From Paramagnetospirillum marisnigri (GTDB lineage: Bacteria; Pseudomonadota; Alphaproteobacteria; Rhodospirillales; Magnetospirillaceae), in NCBI RefSeq assembly GCF_001650715.1, contig NZ_LWQT01000055.1, positions 124,001 to 188,000 of the forward strand: a stretch of 64,000 nucleotides of DNA. The letters are read 5' to 3'. A model generated the notes under the pieces. That model was not told the origin of the DNA, searched no databases, and was given only the letters and a program-made list of their open reading frames with translations. Shown piece by piece: positions 56,338-64,000 of this stretch; the stretch's first letter is position 1, and each line of letters begins with the position of its first letter. Both the position numbers and the translations under genes were made by a program.

Positions 56338-57789
56338 TTGGCGCACCGAATTCGCCTGGTCTCTCAGCTGTTCGCCGATGGCCGCCCCGACGCCGCCCTG
56401 GCCACCGCCGAGGAATTCGTCATGGAGGCCCCCGACGACCCCCTGGGCTATTTCCTGCTGGCCGACTGCCATGCCCGGCTGGGGTCCGGCCGGGTGGCGG
56501 TGGAGCTGATCCGCCAGGCCCGCGCCCTGGGCGGCAGCGTCCCCGACGGACTGTCCGATGCCTTTCTCCAGACCTGCGCCGTCACCCCGTTCGATTTCGA
56601 CTATTCCGAAATCCTGTGCCGTCCCAGCCCCTGGCTGGGGCACTGGTCCGCCGGGCGAGAGCCGTCGCCGCTGCATGACCGGCTGATCAAGGCCACCTTG
56701 GATCTGCACCGGCAGGCCTGGGAGGCGGGAGAGATCGCGGCACCGATGCGGGCCGACGCCTATGGCCCCGCCGGAGAGGCCGAGCCGAGCCTGCCCCGGC
56801 TCACCGTGCTGGTGGCCATGCTGGAGCGGGTGGGACTCGACCCCGCCTTCATCGAAAGCGATGTGCGGCCCAATTTCGTCGGCTCGGCCCGGGGAGTCGG
56901 GCTGGACGCCCATGCCTTCTCCACCGATACCATGACCTACGAGACCAACCTGGTCGGCCTGGACGATACCGAGATCAAGCGGGCACGGGACGAGTTGGAA
57001 GCCACCATCGCCCGGCTGCGCCCCGCCCTGGTGGTCACCGACGGCAACTACATTCCCACCGGCCGGGGCATGGGGGTGGAGGACTGGAACGCCCTGAAGG
57101 CCCGCTTCGGCTTCCGCATGGCGGTGGTGATTCCCGACTGCTACGACATCCCGGAGCGCAACGACGACAAGCTGGCCTATTGGTCGGGCTGCGCCGATGT
57201 GCTGAGCGTCTTCCATCCCTATTCCCGGGCGGTGACGGCCTTTCCCGACCCGGCCCGCTTGCTGGTCTGCCCATCCTTTCCCTTCGACGAGACCCGCTTC
57301 GCCGTCGAGGGCGTCGCCAAGAGCCGCGAACTGTTCTTCGTCGGCACGGTGTCGCGCCAACGCCAGGCCCTGGTCAATGCCGCCGGCGCCGCCGGAATGA
57401 GCGGCTGGTGCCAGTTGCACAACCGCAAGCGCGATCAGGCGCCGTCCTACGAGGAGTATATCCAGGGATTGCTGAGTTCGCGCCTGTCCCTCAACAACGG
57501 CCGGGTGGCGCCCAACAGCTATATCGTCACCGGCCGCACCGCCGAGTCCATGCTGGCCGGGTCGCTGCTGCTGGAGGATGTGGGCTCGCCCCTGGACGAG
57601 TACTACGTCCCCTGGGTGCACTATGTGCCGTTCTCCAGCCTGCACGAATTGATCGTGCTGCTGCGGTTCTTCCAGTCCCACGAGGAGGAGCGCGCCCGCA
57701 TCGCCGAGGCCGCCCGCGCCCAATGGCGGCGGCACTATTCCAACCGCCGCCACTGGGCGGCGCTGCTGCGCAAGGCCGGGCTGGGTTGA
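56338..57789 (+). CDS. TPR-glycosyltransferase-like protein
   Basis: The 483-residue protein has an N-terminal TPR-like helical repeat (QLFADGRPDAALATAEEFVM and neighbouring helices, about 1-60) and a C-terminal domain with GRVAPNSYIVTGRTAESMLA, LEDVGSPLDEYYVPWVHYVP and SSLHELIVLLRFFQSH that resembles GT-B/CgeB-type glycosyltransferases. It starts at a TTG with GGGAGAGGA upstream. Substrate and target are unknown, but surface glycan or protein glycosylation is plausible. It converges on mog. Confidence 0.7.
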   Translation: MAHRIRLVSQLFADGRPDAALATAEEFVMEAPDDPLGYFLLADCHARLGSGRVAVELIRQARALGGSVPDGLSDAFLQTCAVTPFDFDYSEILCRPSPWLGHWSAGREPSPLHDRLIKATLDLHRQAWEAGEIAAPMRADAYGPAGEAEPSLPRLTVLVAMLERVGLDPAFIESDVRPNFVGSARGVGLDAHAFSTDTMTYETNLVGLDDTEIKRARDELEATIARLRPALVVTDGNYIPTGRGMGVEDWNALKARFGFRMAVVIPDCYDIPERNDDKLAYWSGCADVLSVFHPYSRAVTAFPDPARLLVCPSFPFDETRFAVEGVAKSRELFFVGTVSRQRQALVNAAGAAGMSGWCQLHNRKRDQAPSYEEYIQGLLSSRLSLNNGRVAPNSYIVTGRTAESMLAGSLLLEDVGSPLDEYYVPWVHYVPFSSLHELIVLLRFFQSHEEERARIAEAARAQWRRHYSNRRHWAALLRKAGLG

Positions 57790-57798
57790 TGACGCGCC

Positions 57799-58335
57799 CT
57801 ACTTCGTCTTGGGGCGGAAGGCCTTGCACACCGCCGGATCGGTGTCGATAAACGGCCCGCCGATCAGGTCGATGCAATAGGGAATGGCCGGCATCACCGC
57901 CACCAGGCAGTCATTGATGGCCGAGGGCTTGCCCGGCAGGTTGACGATCAGGCTGCGGCCCCGGATTCCGGCGGTCTGGCGCGACAGGATGGCGGTGGGC
58001 ACCACTTTCAGGCTTTCGGTGCGCATCAATTCGCCGAAACCCGGCATCATCTTCTCGCACACCGCCTCGGTGGCTTCCGGCGTCACGTCGCGCGGCGCCG
58101 GGCCGGTACCGCCGGTGGTGACGATCAGGGCACAGCCCTCCACATCCGCCAATTCCTTCAAGGTCGCCTCGATCAGCGGCTGCTCGTCGGCGATGACGCG
58201 GGCCACCGGCCGCCACGGCGTCGACAGGAAGCGGCTCAGCTCGGCATGGATGGCGGGGCCGCCCTTGTCCTCGTAAATCCCCTGGCTGGCGCGGTCGGAA
58301 ATGGTAACGATACCGATGGGAACGGATTCGGTCAT
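57799..58335 (-). CDS. mog: molybdopterin adenylyltransferase
   Basis: Mog adenylylates molybdopterin before molybdate insertion by MoeA. The 178-residue protein has [20 protein letters not shown], the active-site [20 protein letters not shown], and [17 protein letters not shown]. The ATG at 58335 is chosen. It completes the pathway whose other members lie at 21.5-24 kb and is isolated here, convergent with the TPR-glycosyltransferase gene. Confidence 0.94.
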   Translation of the reverse strand: MTESVPIGIVTISDRASQGIYEDKGGPAIHAELSRFLSTPWRPVARVIADEQPLIEATLKELADVEGCALIVTTGGTGPAPRDVTPEATEAVCEKMMPGFGELMRTESLKVVPTAILSRQTAGIRGRSLIVNLPGKPSAINDCLVAVMPAIPYCIDLIGGPFIDTDPAVCKAFRPKTK

Positions 58336-58435
58336 GGCGACGGTCCTGAGCTTTCTTTTGCAAGGGCGAGTTTGGGGACAGCCAAGCCGTCCGGTCAAGG
58401 ATATGATCACGCTTTCATCACTGTTGGAGGGGCGC

Positions 58436-58759
58436 ATGATCATCACCACCACCGAAAGCGTCGAAGGCCGCCGCATTACCGCCTATCTGGGCATCGTCTC
58501 GGCCGACGCCGTCATGGGGACCAATATCTTCCGCGATATCCTGGCCAATGTGCGCGACATCGTCGGCGGCCGCAGCAAATCCTATGAGAACATCCTGGCC
58601 GAGGCCAAGGAAGCCGCCCTGACCGACCTGCATGCCCGCGCCGCCGCCCTGGGCGCCGACGCGGTGGTGGCGGTGGACTTGGATTACGAAGTGGTCGGCG
58701 GCGGCTCCAAGACCATGCTGATGGTTTCGGCCAACGGTACCGCCGTCAAGCTGGGCTGA
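58436..58759 (+). CDS. YbjQ-family (UPF0145) protein
   Basis: The 107-residue protein begins [20 protein letters not shown] and continues [40 protein letters not shown] and [20 protein letters not shown], matching the YbjQ/UPF0145 family of small oligomeric proteins of unknown function. Upstream in-frame starts at 58301 are rejected because a GGAGG lies before the ATG at 58436. A CtrA-type box follows immediately after its stop. Confidence 0.92.
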   Translation: MIITTTESVEGRRITAYLGIVSADAVMGTNIFRDILANVRDIVGGRSKSYENILAEAKEAALTDLHARAAALGADAVVAVDLDYEVVGGGSKTMLMVSANGTAVKLG

Positions 58760-58774
58760 TTAACCTTTGTTTAA
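58760..58774. promoter_or_regulatory. CtrA-type box upstream of the extensin-like gene
   Basis: TTAACCTTTGTTTAA has TTAA half-sites separated by exactly seven bases. It begins one base after the ybjQ stop and is 103 bases upstream of the extensin-like GTG start. It is the second perfect match in the window. Confidence 0.65.
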
Positions 58775-58876
58775 CCTTTAAGGTGAACTAACGGCGCCTA
58801 ACACATAGAAAATACGTGACTTTCCGGCGGCGGTTCCCTAGATTCCCTAAGGGATCGCCGTTTCGGAATCGTCGCC

Positions 58877-59548
58877 GTGTCGCTGGGACGCCTCATCGCC
58901 ATCGTCGGAATATTGCTGCTGGGGGCCTGTGCCGCGCCGCCCATGCGCGCCGCCGCGCCGCCGCCGCCGGTTCTCGACCCCGATGCCGCCTGCCTCAAGG
59001 AGTTGCGCGACCGCCGCGTCGCCTTCGAACCCCAGGCGGCCATGCCCGCCGGATCGTGCAGCATCGCCAATCCGGTCAAGGTCAGCGCCGATTCCCAGAT
59101 CGGCTGGAACAAGCCCGGCCTGATGTCGTGCGCCATGGCCCGGGTGGTGGACCGCTTCGAGACCCAGGTGGTGGGTCCCGCCGCCCAAAGCGTGCTGGGC
59201 CAAAAGGTGGTCCGTCTGCTCCATATGGGCACCTATGACTGCCGCAACCGCCGCACCGAAGCCACCGTGGCCGCCGCCGGTACACCCAAGGGCGAAAGCC
59301 GGGGCGGCCGTCCCTCCGAACACGCCAAGGGCCAGGCCATCGATATCGGCGGCTTCGAACTGGCGGACGGCACCGTCATCTCGGTGAAGAAGGATTGGCG
59401 CGGCGCGGGCAAGCGCAGCGAGTTCCTCCAGGCGGTGGCGCGGGCGTCGTGCGAGCACTTCAACGTTGTGCTGACGCCCAACCACAACCGGCTGCACGCG
59501 GACCATCTCCATTTGGACATAGGTCCTCATAAATTATGTGGGTATTAG
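58877..59548 (+). CDS. extensin-like C-terminal domain lipoprotein
   Basis: The 223-residue product has a lipoprotein signal with LLLGAC (Cys about residue 18), a Cys-rich beta-region (CSIANPVKVSADSQIGWN, SCAMARVVDRFE), and the extensin-C motifs PSEHAKGQAIDIGGF and LHADHLHLDIG, which resemble the zinc-peptidase fold of D-Ala-D-Ala carboxypeptidases (VanY-like His/Asp). It is probably a peptidoglycan or cell-wall hydrolase at the outer membrane. The GTG at 58877 is the only plausible start before the signal. A CtrA box upstream hints at cell-cycle control. Confidence 0.85.
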   Translation: MSLGRLIAIVGILLLGACAAPPMRAAAPPPPVLDPDAACLKELRDRRVAFEPQAAMPAGSCSIANPVKVSADSQIGWNKPGLMSCAMARVVDRFETQVVGPAAQSVLGQKVVRLLHMGTYDCRNRRTEATVAAAGTPKGESRGGRPSEHAKGQAIDIGGFELADGTVISVKKDWRGAGKRSEFLQAVARASCEHFNVVLTPNHNRLHADHLHLDIGPHKLCGY

Positions 59549-59881
59549 AACGTCTCAAAATTCTTGCCGCCATGCAGCGGTTGAATTATTCTAGTCCGCG
59601 GTGGTCGATCGTCGCGGCTCCCCCCACTCCGCCGTCGCCGATCGATGACCCACCGCGCTCCAATCTCAGGGAGACCGCGGCGTAACGGTCGATCCCGCGC
59701 TACCCTCCCCCCCATTCGGAGCGCGGGGCCGCCACGGGCGACGGGGGCCTCCGTCCATAGAAGATGCGAGGCCCCCGTCGGCCCTTAACCCCGGATCTCC
59801 CCGATACTAACCGGATGTGCGCTATCGCTTTCCCTGCCCTTGGCGCTATGCTGATTGTCCAGGGGAGGGAGCAAGAATGTC
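59549..59881. other. 333-base intergenic region with strong inverted repeats
   Basis: No gene is seen. An imperfect inverted repeat pairs GCGGTGGTCGATCG near 59600 with CGATCGATGACCCACCGC near 59640. At 59739-59780 a perfect 13-bp stem (CGACGGGGGCCTC with GAGGCCCCCGTCG) closes a 16-base loop, without a T tract. The region could hold a small RNA, long leader or repeat remnant. Confidence 0.5.
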
Positions 59882-60316
59882 ATGGACAGCAAGCCACCAG
59901 CCGATGCCGAGGGCGATACCCAGACCGTCCTGACGGAAATTCGCGCCTTGCGCGACGAAATGCGCGAGGTCCATGGCGATGTGATGGCGGCACTGGGCGC
60001 CATTCGCCAGCTCTTCACCGAACTGACCCGGGTCGAACGGACCGAAACCGCCATCGAGACCGGACTCGACCAGATGTCGCATCGGCTGGATGAGGCCATG
60101 GACTCACAGTGTCCATCCCTGGAGCATTGCGAGAATTGCGGTTCGAAGGTGGAGCTTCACCCCGCCGAGAACGGAGTCCTGGTTCTGTGCCATGCTTGCG
60201 GCCGAAGCGCCTTCGCCGACCGGCGCTGCCTGCCCGACCGGCGCGCCCGCTTCAATCAGCCGGAGGAAGGCATCCCCAACACGGTGGGCGAGCCCGAGGG
60301 CTGGACCAGCGAATAG
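59882..60316 (+). CDS. coiled-coil zinc-ribbon protein
   Basis: The 144-residue soluble protein has an N-terminal coiled coil (TVLTEIRALRDEMREVHGDV and following, about 14-70) and a zinc ribbon formed by CENC (in LEHCENCGSK) and CHAC (in LCHACGRS), with a fifth and sixth Cys nearby. The preferred ATG at 59882 has GGGGAGGGAG upstream; a TTG at 59855 is less likely. Its TAG stop is the left end of palindromic repeat copy 2. No family is recognised; it neighbours fliJ. Confidence 0.72.
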   Translation: MDSKPPADAEGDTQTVLTEIRALRDEMREVHGDVMAALGAIRQLFTELTRVERTETAIETGLDQMSHRLDEAMDSQCPSLEHCENCGSKVELHPAENGVLVLCHACGRSAFADRRCLPDRRARFNQPEEGIPNTVGEPEGWTSE

Positions 60317-60446
60317 GGTGGAGTCTGGTGGAATCGGTATTCCCTGTCGTCACCCCCGGACTTGATCCGGGGGTCCGTGGATGGCCGGGTCGAGCCCGGC
60401 CATGACGAGTGGAGAGAGTGCTTCCACCTAAACCGGACAAACCCTA
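60314..60446. repeat. palindromic repeat copy 2, supplying stop codons on both sides
   Basis: CGTCA/TGACG arms (60348-60352, 60403-60407) enclose two hairpins (CCCCCGGA-CTTGA-TCCGGGGG and ATGGCCGGG-TCGAG-CCCGGCCAT). Wider ends form an imperfect inverted repeat: TAGGGT...GGTGGAA on the left and TTCCACC...ACCCTA on the right. The left TAG is the stop of the zinc-ribbon gene and the right CTA is the stop of fliJ. Confidence 0.88.
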
Positions 60447-60878
60447 GCTCTCCTCGCGTCCCTTGCGGCGATAGAGGTTGAGGCCGATCTCGTCCATGAA
60501 GTTCTGTTCCTTCTTGTCGCGCTCGGCCTGGGCGCGGCGTTCGCGTTCACGCTGGGTGATCTCGTAGGTCTTCAACTCGTTGAAGGCCTCGGCCAGGGCG
60601 TCGCGGGCGCGGATGATCTCCTCGCGCACCGCCTCCAGGGCGTTGAACAGCTGCTGGCGCCGGTTCAGCCAGGCATTGGCGTAATTGCCGTAGGCGAAGC
60701 CGATGCCGGTGGAATCCTCCGAGGCCAGCCGCTGCTCCTCCTTCAGCTGCTCCTCCTCGCGGCGGATCATGTCGAGGATTTCGTCCTCGCGCCCCTGCAA
60801 CGCCACCAGGATGCGCTGCTTCTCGTCCACGTTCCACTTGGACAGGCGGATCAGGGTCTTGAGGCCCTTGGCGGCCAT
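60444..60878 (-). CDS. fliJ: flagellar export chaperone FliJ
   Basis: FliJ is a coiled-coil chaperone of the flagellar export apparatus that cycles with FliI. The 144-residue product is an almost continuous helical coiled coil: LIRLSKWNVDEKQRILVALQ, EEEQLKEEQRLA, RRQQLFNALEAVREEIIRAR and QRERERRAQAERDKKEQNFM. It follows fliI by 27 bases, the usual order. Its stop is within the adjacent palindromic repeat. Confidence 0.88.
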   Translation of the reverse strand: MAAKGLKTLIRLSKWNVDEKQRILVALQGREDEILDMIRREEEQLKEEQRLASEDSTGIGFAYGNYANAWLNRRQQLFNALEAVREEIIRARDALAEAFNELKTYEITQRERERRAQAERDKKEQNFMDEIGLNLYRRKGREES

Positions 60879-60905
60879 CAGATCATGGCCTCAGGCGCCG
60901 CCATG

Positions 60906-62258
60906 CTATTTCCGCCCCATGCCGTCGCCCTCGAACGGCATGCCGAGGATTTCCGCCAGTTGGGCGTAGCAGCCATGCAGATTGGTGGCGTCGGTCTTGC
61001 GCTGGCCCAGGAAGCTTTCCAGCTCGGGATAATAATGCATGGCCTCGTCCACCGCCGGATCGGTGCCGCGGCGATAGGCCCCTAGCCGGATCAGTTCCGC
61101 CATGTCCTCATAGGTGGAGAGCAGGGAACGGGCGCGCCGTACCAGGGCGTTCTCCTCCTCGTTGTTGCAGGCGGGCATGGTTCGCGACACGCTTTTCAGG
61201 ATGTTGATGGCGGGATAGCGGCCGCGTTCGGCGATGCCGCGATCGAGCACGATATGACCGTCCAGGATGCCGCGCACCGCGTCGGCGATGGGCTCGTTAT
61301 GGTCGTCGGCATCCACCAGCACGGTGAACAGGCCGGTGATGGAGCCCTTGCCGGTGCCCGGCCCCGCCCGTTCCAGCAGCCGGGGCAGTTCGGCGAAGAC
61401 GGTGGGGGTATAGCCCTTGGAGGCGGGAGGCTCGCCCGCCGACAGCGAGATTTCGCGCTGGGCCATGGCGAAGCGGGTCACCGAATCCATCATGCACAGC
61501 ACGTCCAGGCCCTGGTCGCGGAAGAATTCCGCCACGGTCAGGGTGACATAGGCGGCCTGGCGTCGCATCAGGGGGCTTTCATCCGAGGTGGAGACCACCA
61601 CCACCGAGCGCTTCATGCCCTCCTCACCCAGATCATCCTCGATGAATTCCCGGGCCTCGCGGCCGCGCTCGCCGATCAGCCCGATCACCGAGACATCGGC
61701 CGAGGTGTTCTTGGCCATCATGGACAGCAGCGACGACTTGCCGACGCCCGAGCCCGCGAAGATGCCCATGCGCTGGCCCCGGCAGCAGGTCAGGAAGGAG
61801 TTGACCGCCCGGACCCCCAGGTCGATCTTGCCCGCCACCCGCTGGCGGGAATGGGCCGATGGCGGCGCGTTGCGGATGGGAAAGGCGGTATCGCCCGAGG
61901 GCAGCGGCCCCAGCCCGTCCACCGCCTCGCCGAAGCCGTTGACGCAGCGGCCCAGCCAGCCCCGGTCGGGATAGATCACCGGCTCGGCGTCCTGGACCTC
62001 GGTGCGGCAGCCCAGGCCGATACCCTCGATGGCGGAATAGGGCATCAGCAGGGCGCGGCCCTGGCGGAAGCCCACCACCTCGCAGATCACCTTGCGGCCG
62101 TCGCGGGCCACCACGTTGCAGCGGTCGCCCACCGACAGGGTGCGCTGCACCCCGCCCGCTTCCAGCAGCATGCCCTGGACCGCCGCCACCCGGCCATAGA
62201 CCTGGATGTTGGAGACCCGTTCGATGTCGTTGATCAGGTTGCGGACCAGGAATTTCAC
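60906..62258 (-). CDS. fliI: flagellar export ATPase FliI
   Basis: FliI is the F1-beta-like ATPase of flagellar export. The 450-residue product has Walker A AGSGVGKSSLLSMMAKN, the VIGLIGERGREAREFIEDDLG segment, the Walker B region LCMMDSVTRFAMAQREI, and the conserved SLSAGEPPASKGYTPTVFAELP. The start is a GTG at 62258 with GAGAGG upstream; longer frames to 63107 reach into the divergent ctrA. It is transcribed away from ctrA across 111 bases. Confidence 0.95.
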   Translation of the reverse strand: MKFLVRNLINDIERVSNIQVYGRVAAVQGMLLEAGGVQRTLSVGDRCNVVARDGRKVICEVVGFRQGRALLMPYSAIEGIGLGCRTEVQDAEPVIYPDRGWLGRCVNGFGEAVDGLGPLPSGDTAFPIRNAPPSAHSRQRVAGKIDLGVRAVNSFLTCCRGQRMGIFAGSGVGKSSLLSMMAKNTSADVSVIGLIGERGREAREFIEDDLGEEGMKRSVVVVSTSDESPLMRRQAAYVTLTVAEFFRDQGLDVLCMMDSVTRFAMAQREISLSAGEPPASKGYTPTVFAELPRLLERAGPGTGKGSITGLFTVLVDADDHNEPIADAVRGILDGHIVLDRGIAERGRYPAINILKSVSRTMPACNNEEENALVRRARSLLSTYEDMAELIRLGAYRRGTDPAVDEAMHYYPELESFLGQRKTDATNLHGCYAQLAEILGMPFEGDGMGRK

Positions 62259-62369
62259 GAAAAACGCCTCTCGACTTTCGACTGGTAAAAGTCTAGCCGC
62301 CTTGAACTGGCCAGAATACCCCCTTATGGTTAAGATATGGTGGAGACAGAATGGTCCGGGAACCGAGTC

Positions 62370-63080
<711 letters not shown>

Positions 63081-63169
63081 TATTGCGCCTGTTTTTCGTG
63101 AAACCACGAAATATGGTTTGATCCTGGACTCCGCTTGCGTCAGAATCCCGCGATTCCAAGGGGTTCGGC

Positions 63170-63877
63170 ATGGACGTTCAAAAACTCGCCAAGGTACTGG
63201 CCATGGCCGCCTCGGACAATGACGCCGAGGCGCTGCACGCGGTCCGTACCGCCAAGCGTCTGCTCGACAATGCCGGGCTCGATTTCGTCGCCCTGGCGTC
63301 GCGATTGTCGGACTCGGGGCCGGTGGTGCCTCCCACCCGCCTGGAAGATCTGGAAGACACCGTCTTCGACCTGCGCAACGAAATCCGCCATTTGCGCTCC
63401 GAGAACGAACGCCTGCGCCAGGGTCAGCCCGTGGCCGCCGCCGTCGCCCAGCCCAATCTGGCCGACACCGCCGCCATGCTGCGCCTGCAGGTGGAGCTGG
63501 ACGCCACCCAGCGGGAATTGCAGCGGACCCTGGCCGGAGCCGAAGCCGCCGAGATGGCGTTGCGCTCGGACCTGACCCAGGCCATCACCGCGCTGGACAA
63601 GCTGAACGGCCAGTTCGGCGAAATCAAGGCCCGCAACGACCGGCTGGAGGCGGAGAACCGCCGTCTCACCCTGGTGGCCACCGCGCTGAAGACCGAGCTG
63701 GACGAGCGCCTGGCCGACGCCAGCCATCCGCTGCCCACCCCCACCCAGCGCCCCGAGACCATCGCCCGGCCCGAACCCATGGCCCGGGTCGAGTCTGGCC
63801 CCCGCCGCGCCGCGCCCCACAGCGCCGCCCGCCGGGTGGGCAAGCCGGTCCCCGCCAATCAGTACGCGCTGTTCTGA
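63170..63877 (+). CDS. coiled-coil protein with DUF2786-like N-terminus
   Basis: The 235-residue protein starts MDVQKLAKVLAMAASDNDAE and continues ALHAVRTAKRLLDNAGLDF, a helical segment that resembles the DUF2786 pattern. A long coiled coil follows (about residues 55-185, with LEDLEDTVFDLRNEIRHLRS and LEAENRRLTLVATALKTEL) and a disordered proline-rich tail (HPLPTPTQRPETIARPEP). No membrane segment is visible. It follows ctrA by 89 bases and could be co-transcribed, but function is unknown. Confidence 0.75.
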   Translation: MDVQKLAKVLAMAASDNDAEALHAVRTAKRLLDNAGLDFVALASRLSDSGPVVPPTRLEDLEDTVFDLRNEIRHLRSENERLRQGQPVAAAVAQPNLADTAAMLRLQVELDATQRELQRTLAGAEAAEMALRSDLTQAITALDKLNGQFGEIKARNDRLEAENRRLTLVATALKTELDERLADASHPLPTPTQRPETIARPEPMARVESGPRRAAPHSAARRVGKPVPANQYALF

Positions 63878-63941
63878 GAGTCCCAAGCGGCTTGTGGGCA
63901 TGATATCATCCGGATCGTCGGGATTTTTCTGGATGCAGGCC

Positions 63942-64000
63942 ATGCATGTGAACGCCGAAGCCCTTCTCGCCAAGATCGCGTCGCTGTCGCCGGAACGCAT
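63942..64000 (+). CDS. truncated reading frame at the right edge
   Basis: The ATG at 63942 opens MHVNAEALLAKIASLSPER, cut by the window end, with another ATG in frame at 63933. It reads as an amphipathic helix and could be the start of a real gene, but only 19 codons are visible. Confidence 0.3.
   Translation, partial: MHVNAEALLAKIASLSPER

Noticed and set aside
63094-63111. Small hairpin TTTCGTG/CACGAAA after ctrA as a terminator
   Set aside because: It has only a 7-bp AT-containing stem and no T tract after it on the plus strand. ctrA may read through into the next gene.

Overview
The window reads as a contiguous piece of a GC-rich alphaproteobacterial chromosome, most likely a Rhodospirillales member close to Magnetospirillum. 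This rests on recognised protein families (CckA and CtrA beside flagellar genes, a short HprK beside a mannose-type PTS EIIA and HPr, a monomeric isocitrate dehydrogenase next to a dimeric one, FdxA and CarD) and on alphaproteobacterial palindromic repeats. No database search was possible, so genus-level placement is an inference. No rRNA, tRNA, CRISPR array, transposase, phage gene or magnetosome gene was seen. Coding density is high and most genes sit in co-directional runs with 4-base ATGA overlaps.

Layout. 1-5.5 kb: partial OmpA-type porin, psd-pssA phospholipid genes, a LysM envelope protein, and a cytochrome b561 / cytochrome c' convergent pair. 5.7-10.2 kb: two unrelated NADP-isocitrate dehydrogenases in tandem, then a stand-alone EAL phosphodiesterase. 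10.2-18 kb: two divergent flagellar clusters (fliP, fliO, an unknown gene and an FlhB C-domain paralogue leftward; flgB, flgC, fliE, fliQ, fliR, flhB, cckA rightward), separated by an intergenic region carrying a perfect CtrA-type box. 18-26.8 kb: a long leftward run with trpF, pyrF, lapA-like, ihfB, a lipoprotein, gpsA, moaE, moaD, moeA, mobB, pgsA, a DUF4197 protein, a degenerate metallophosphatase and carD. 27-33.5 kb: fdxA, terC-like, a PAS-GGDEF-EAL protein, a J-domain protein, a small methyltransferase-like protein and a Bax-inhibitor-1 protein. 33.5-39.7 kb: ybbP-ybbA divergent from tesA, then FIST protein, thpR and a lipoprotein. 39.7-47.5 kb: ahcY behind a perfect 20-bp palindrome, a periplasmic cupin, the PTS/HprK/RapZ operon, and a lytic transglycosylase. 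47.6-60 kb: a DUF1848 protein, yejABEF, an EamA exporter, a TPR-glycosyltransferase, mog, ybjQ and an extensin-like lipoprotein. 60-64 kb: a zinc-ribbon coiled-coil protein, fliJ, fliI, and the divergent ctrA followed by a coiled-coil protein.

How it fits together. The main theme is flagellar assembly and its phosphorelay: the kinase gene cckA lies at the end of the flgB operon, the response regulator ctrA lies back to back with fliI-fliJ 44 kb away, and TTAA-N7-TTAA boxes lie before flgB and before the extensin-like gene. Secondary themes are molybdenum cofactor synthesis (moaD, moaE, moeA, mobB, mog), phospholipid synthesis (pssA, psd, pgsA, gpsA), and a regulatory PTS without sugar permeases. 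I found no clear undescribed defence or mobile system. The best leads are the FlhB-domain paralogue lacking NPTH with its unknown partner, the palindromic element whose ends supply TAG stop codons, the likely inactive phosphatase, and a structured 330-base intergenic region.
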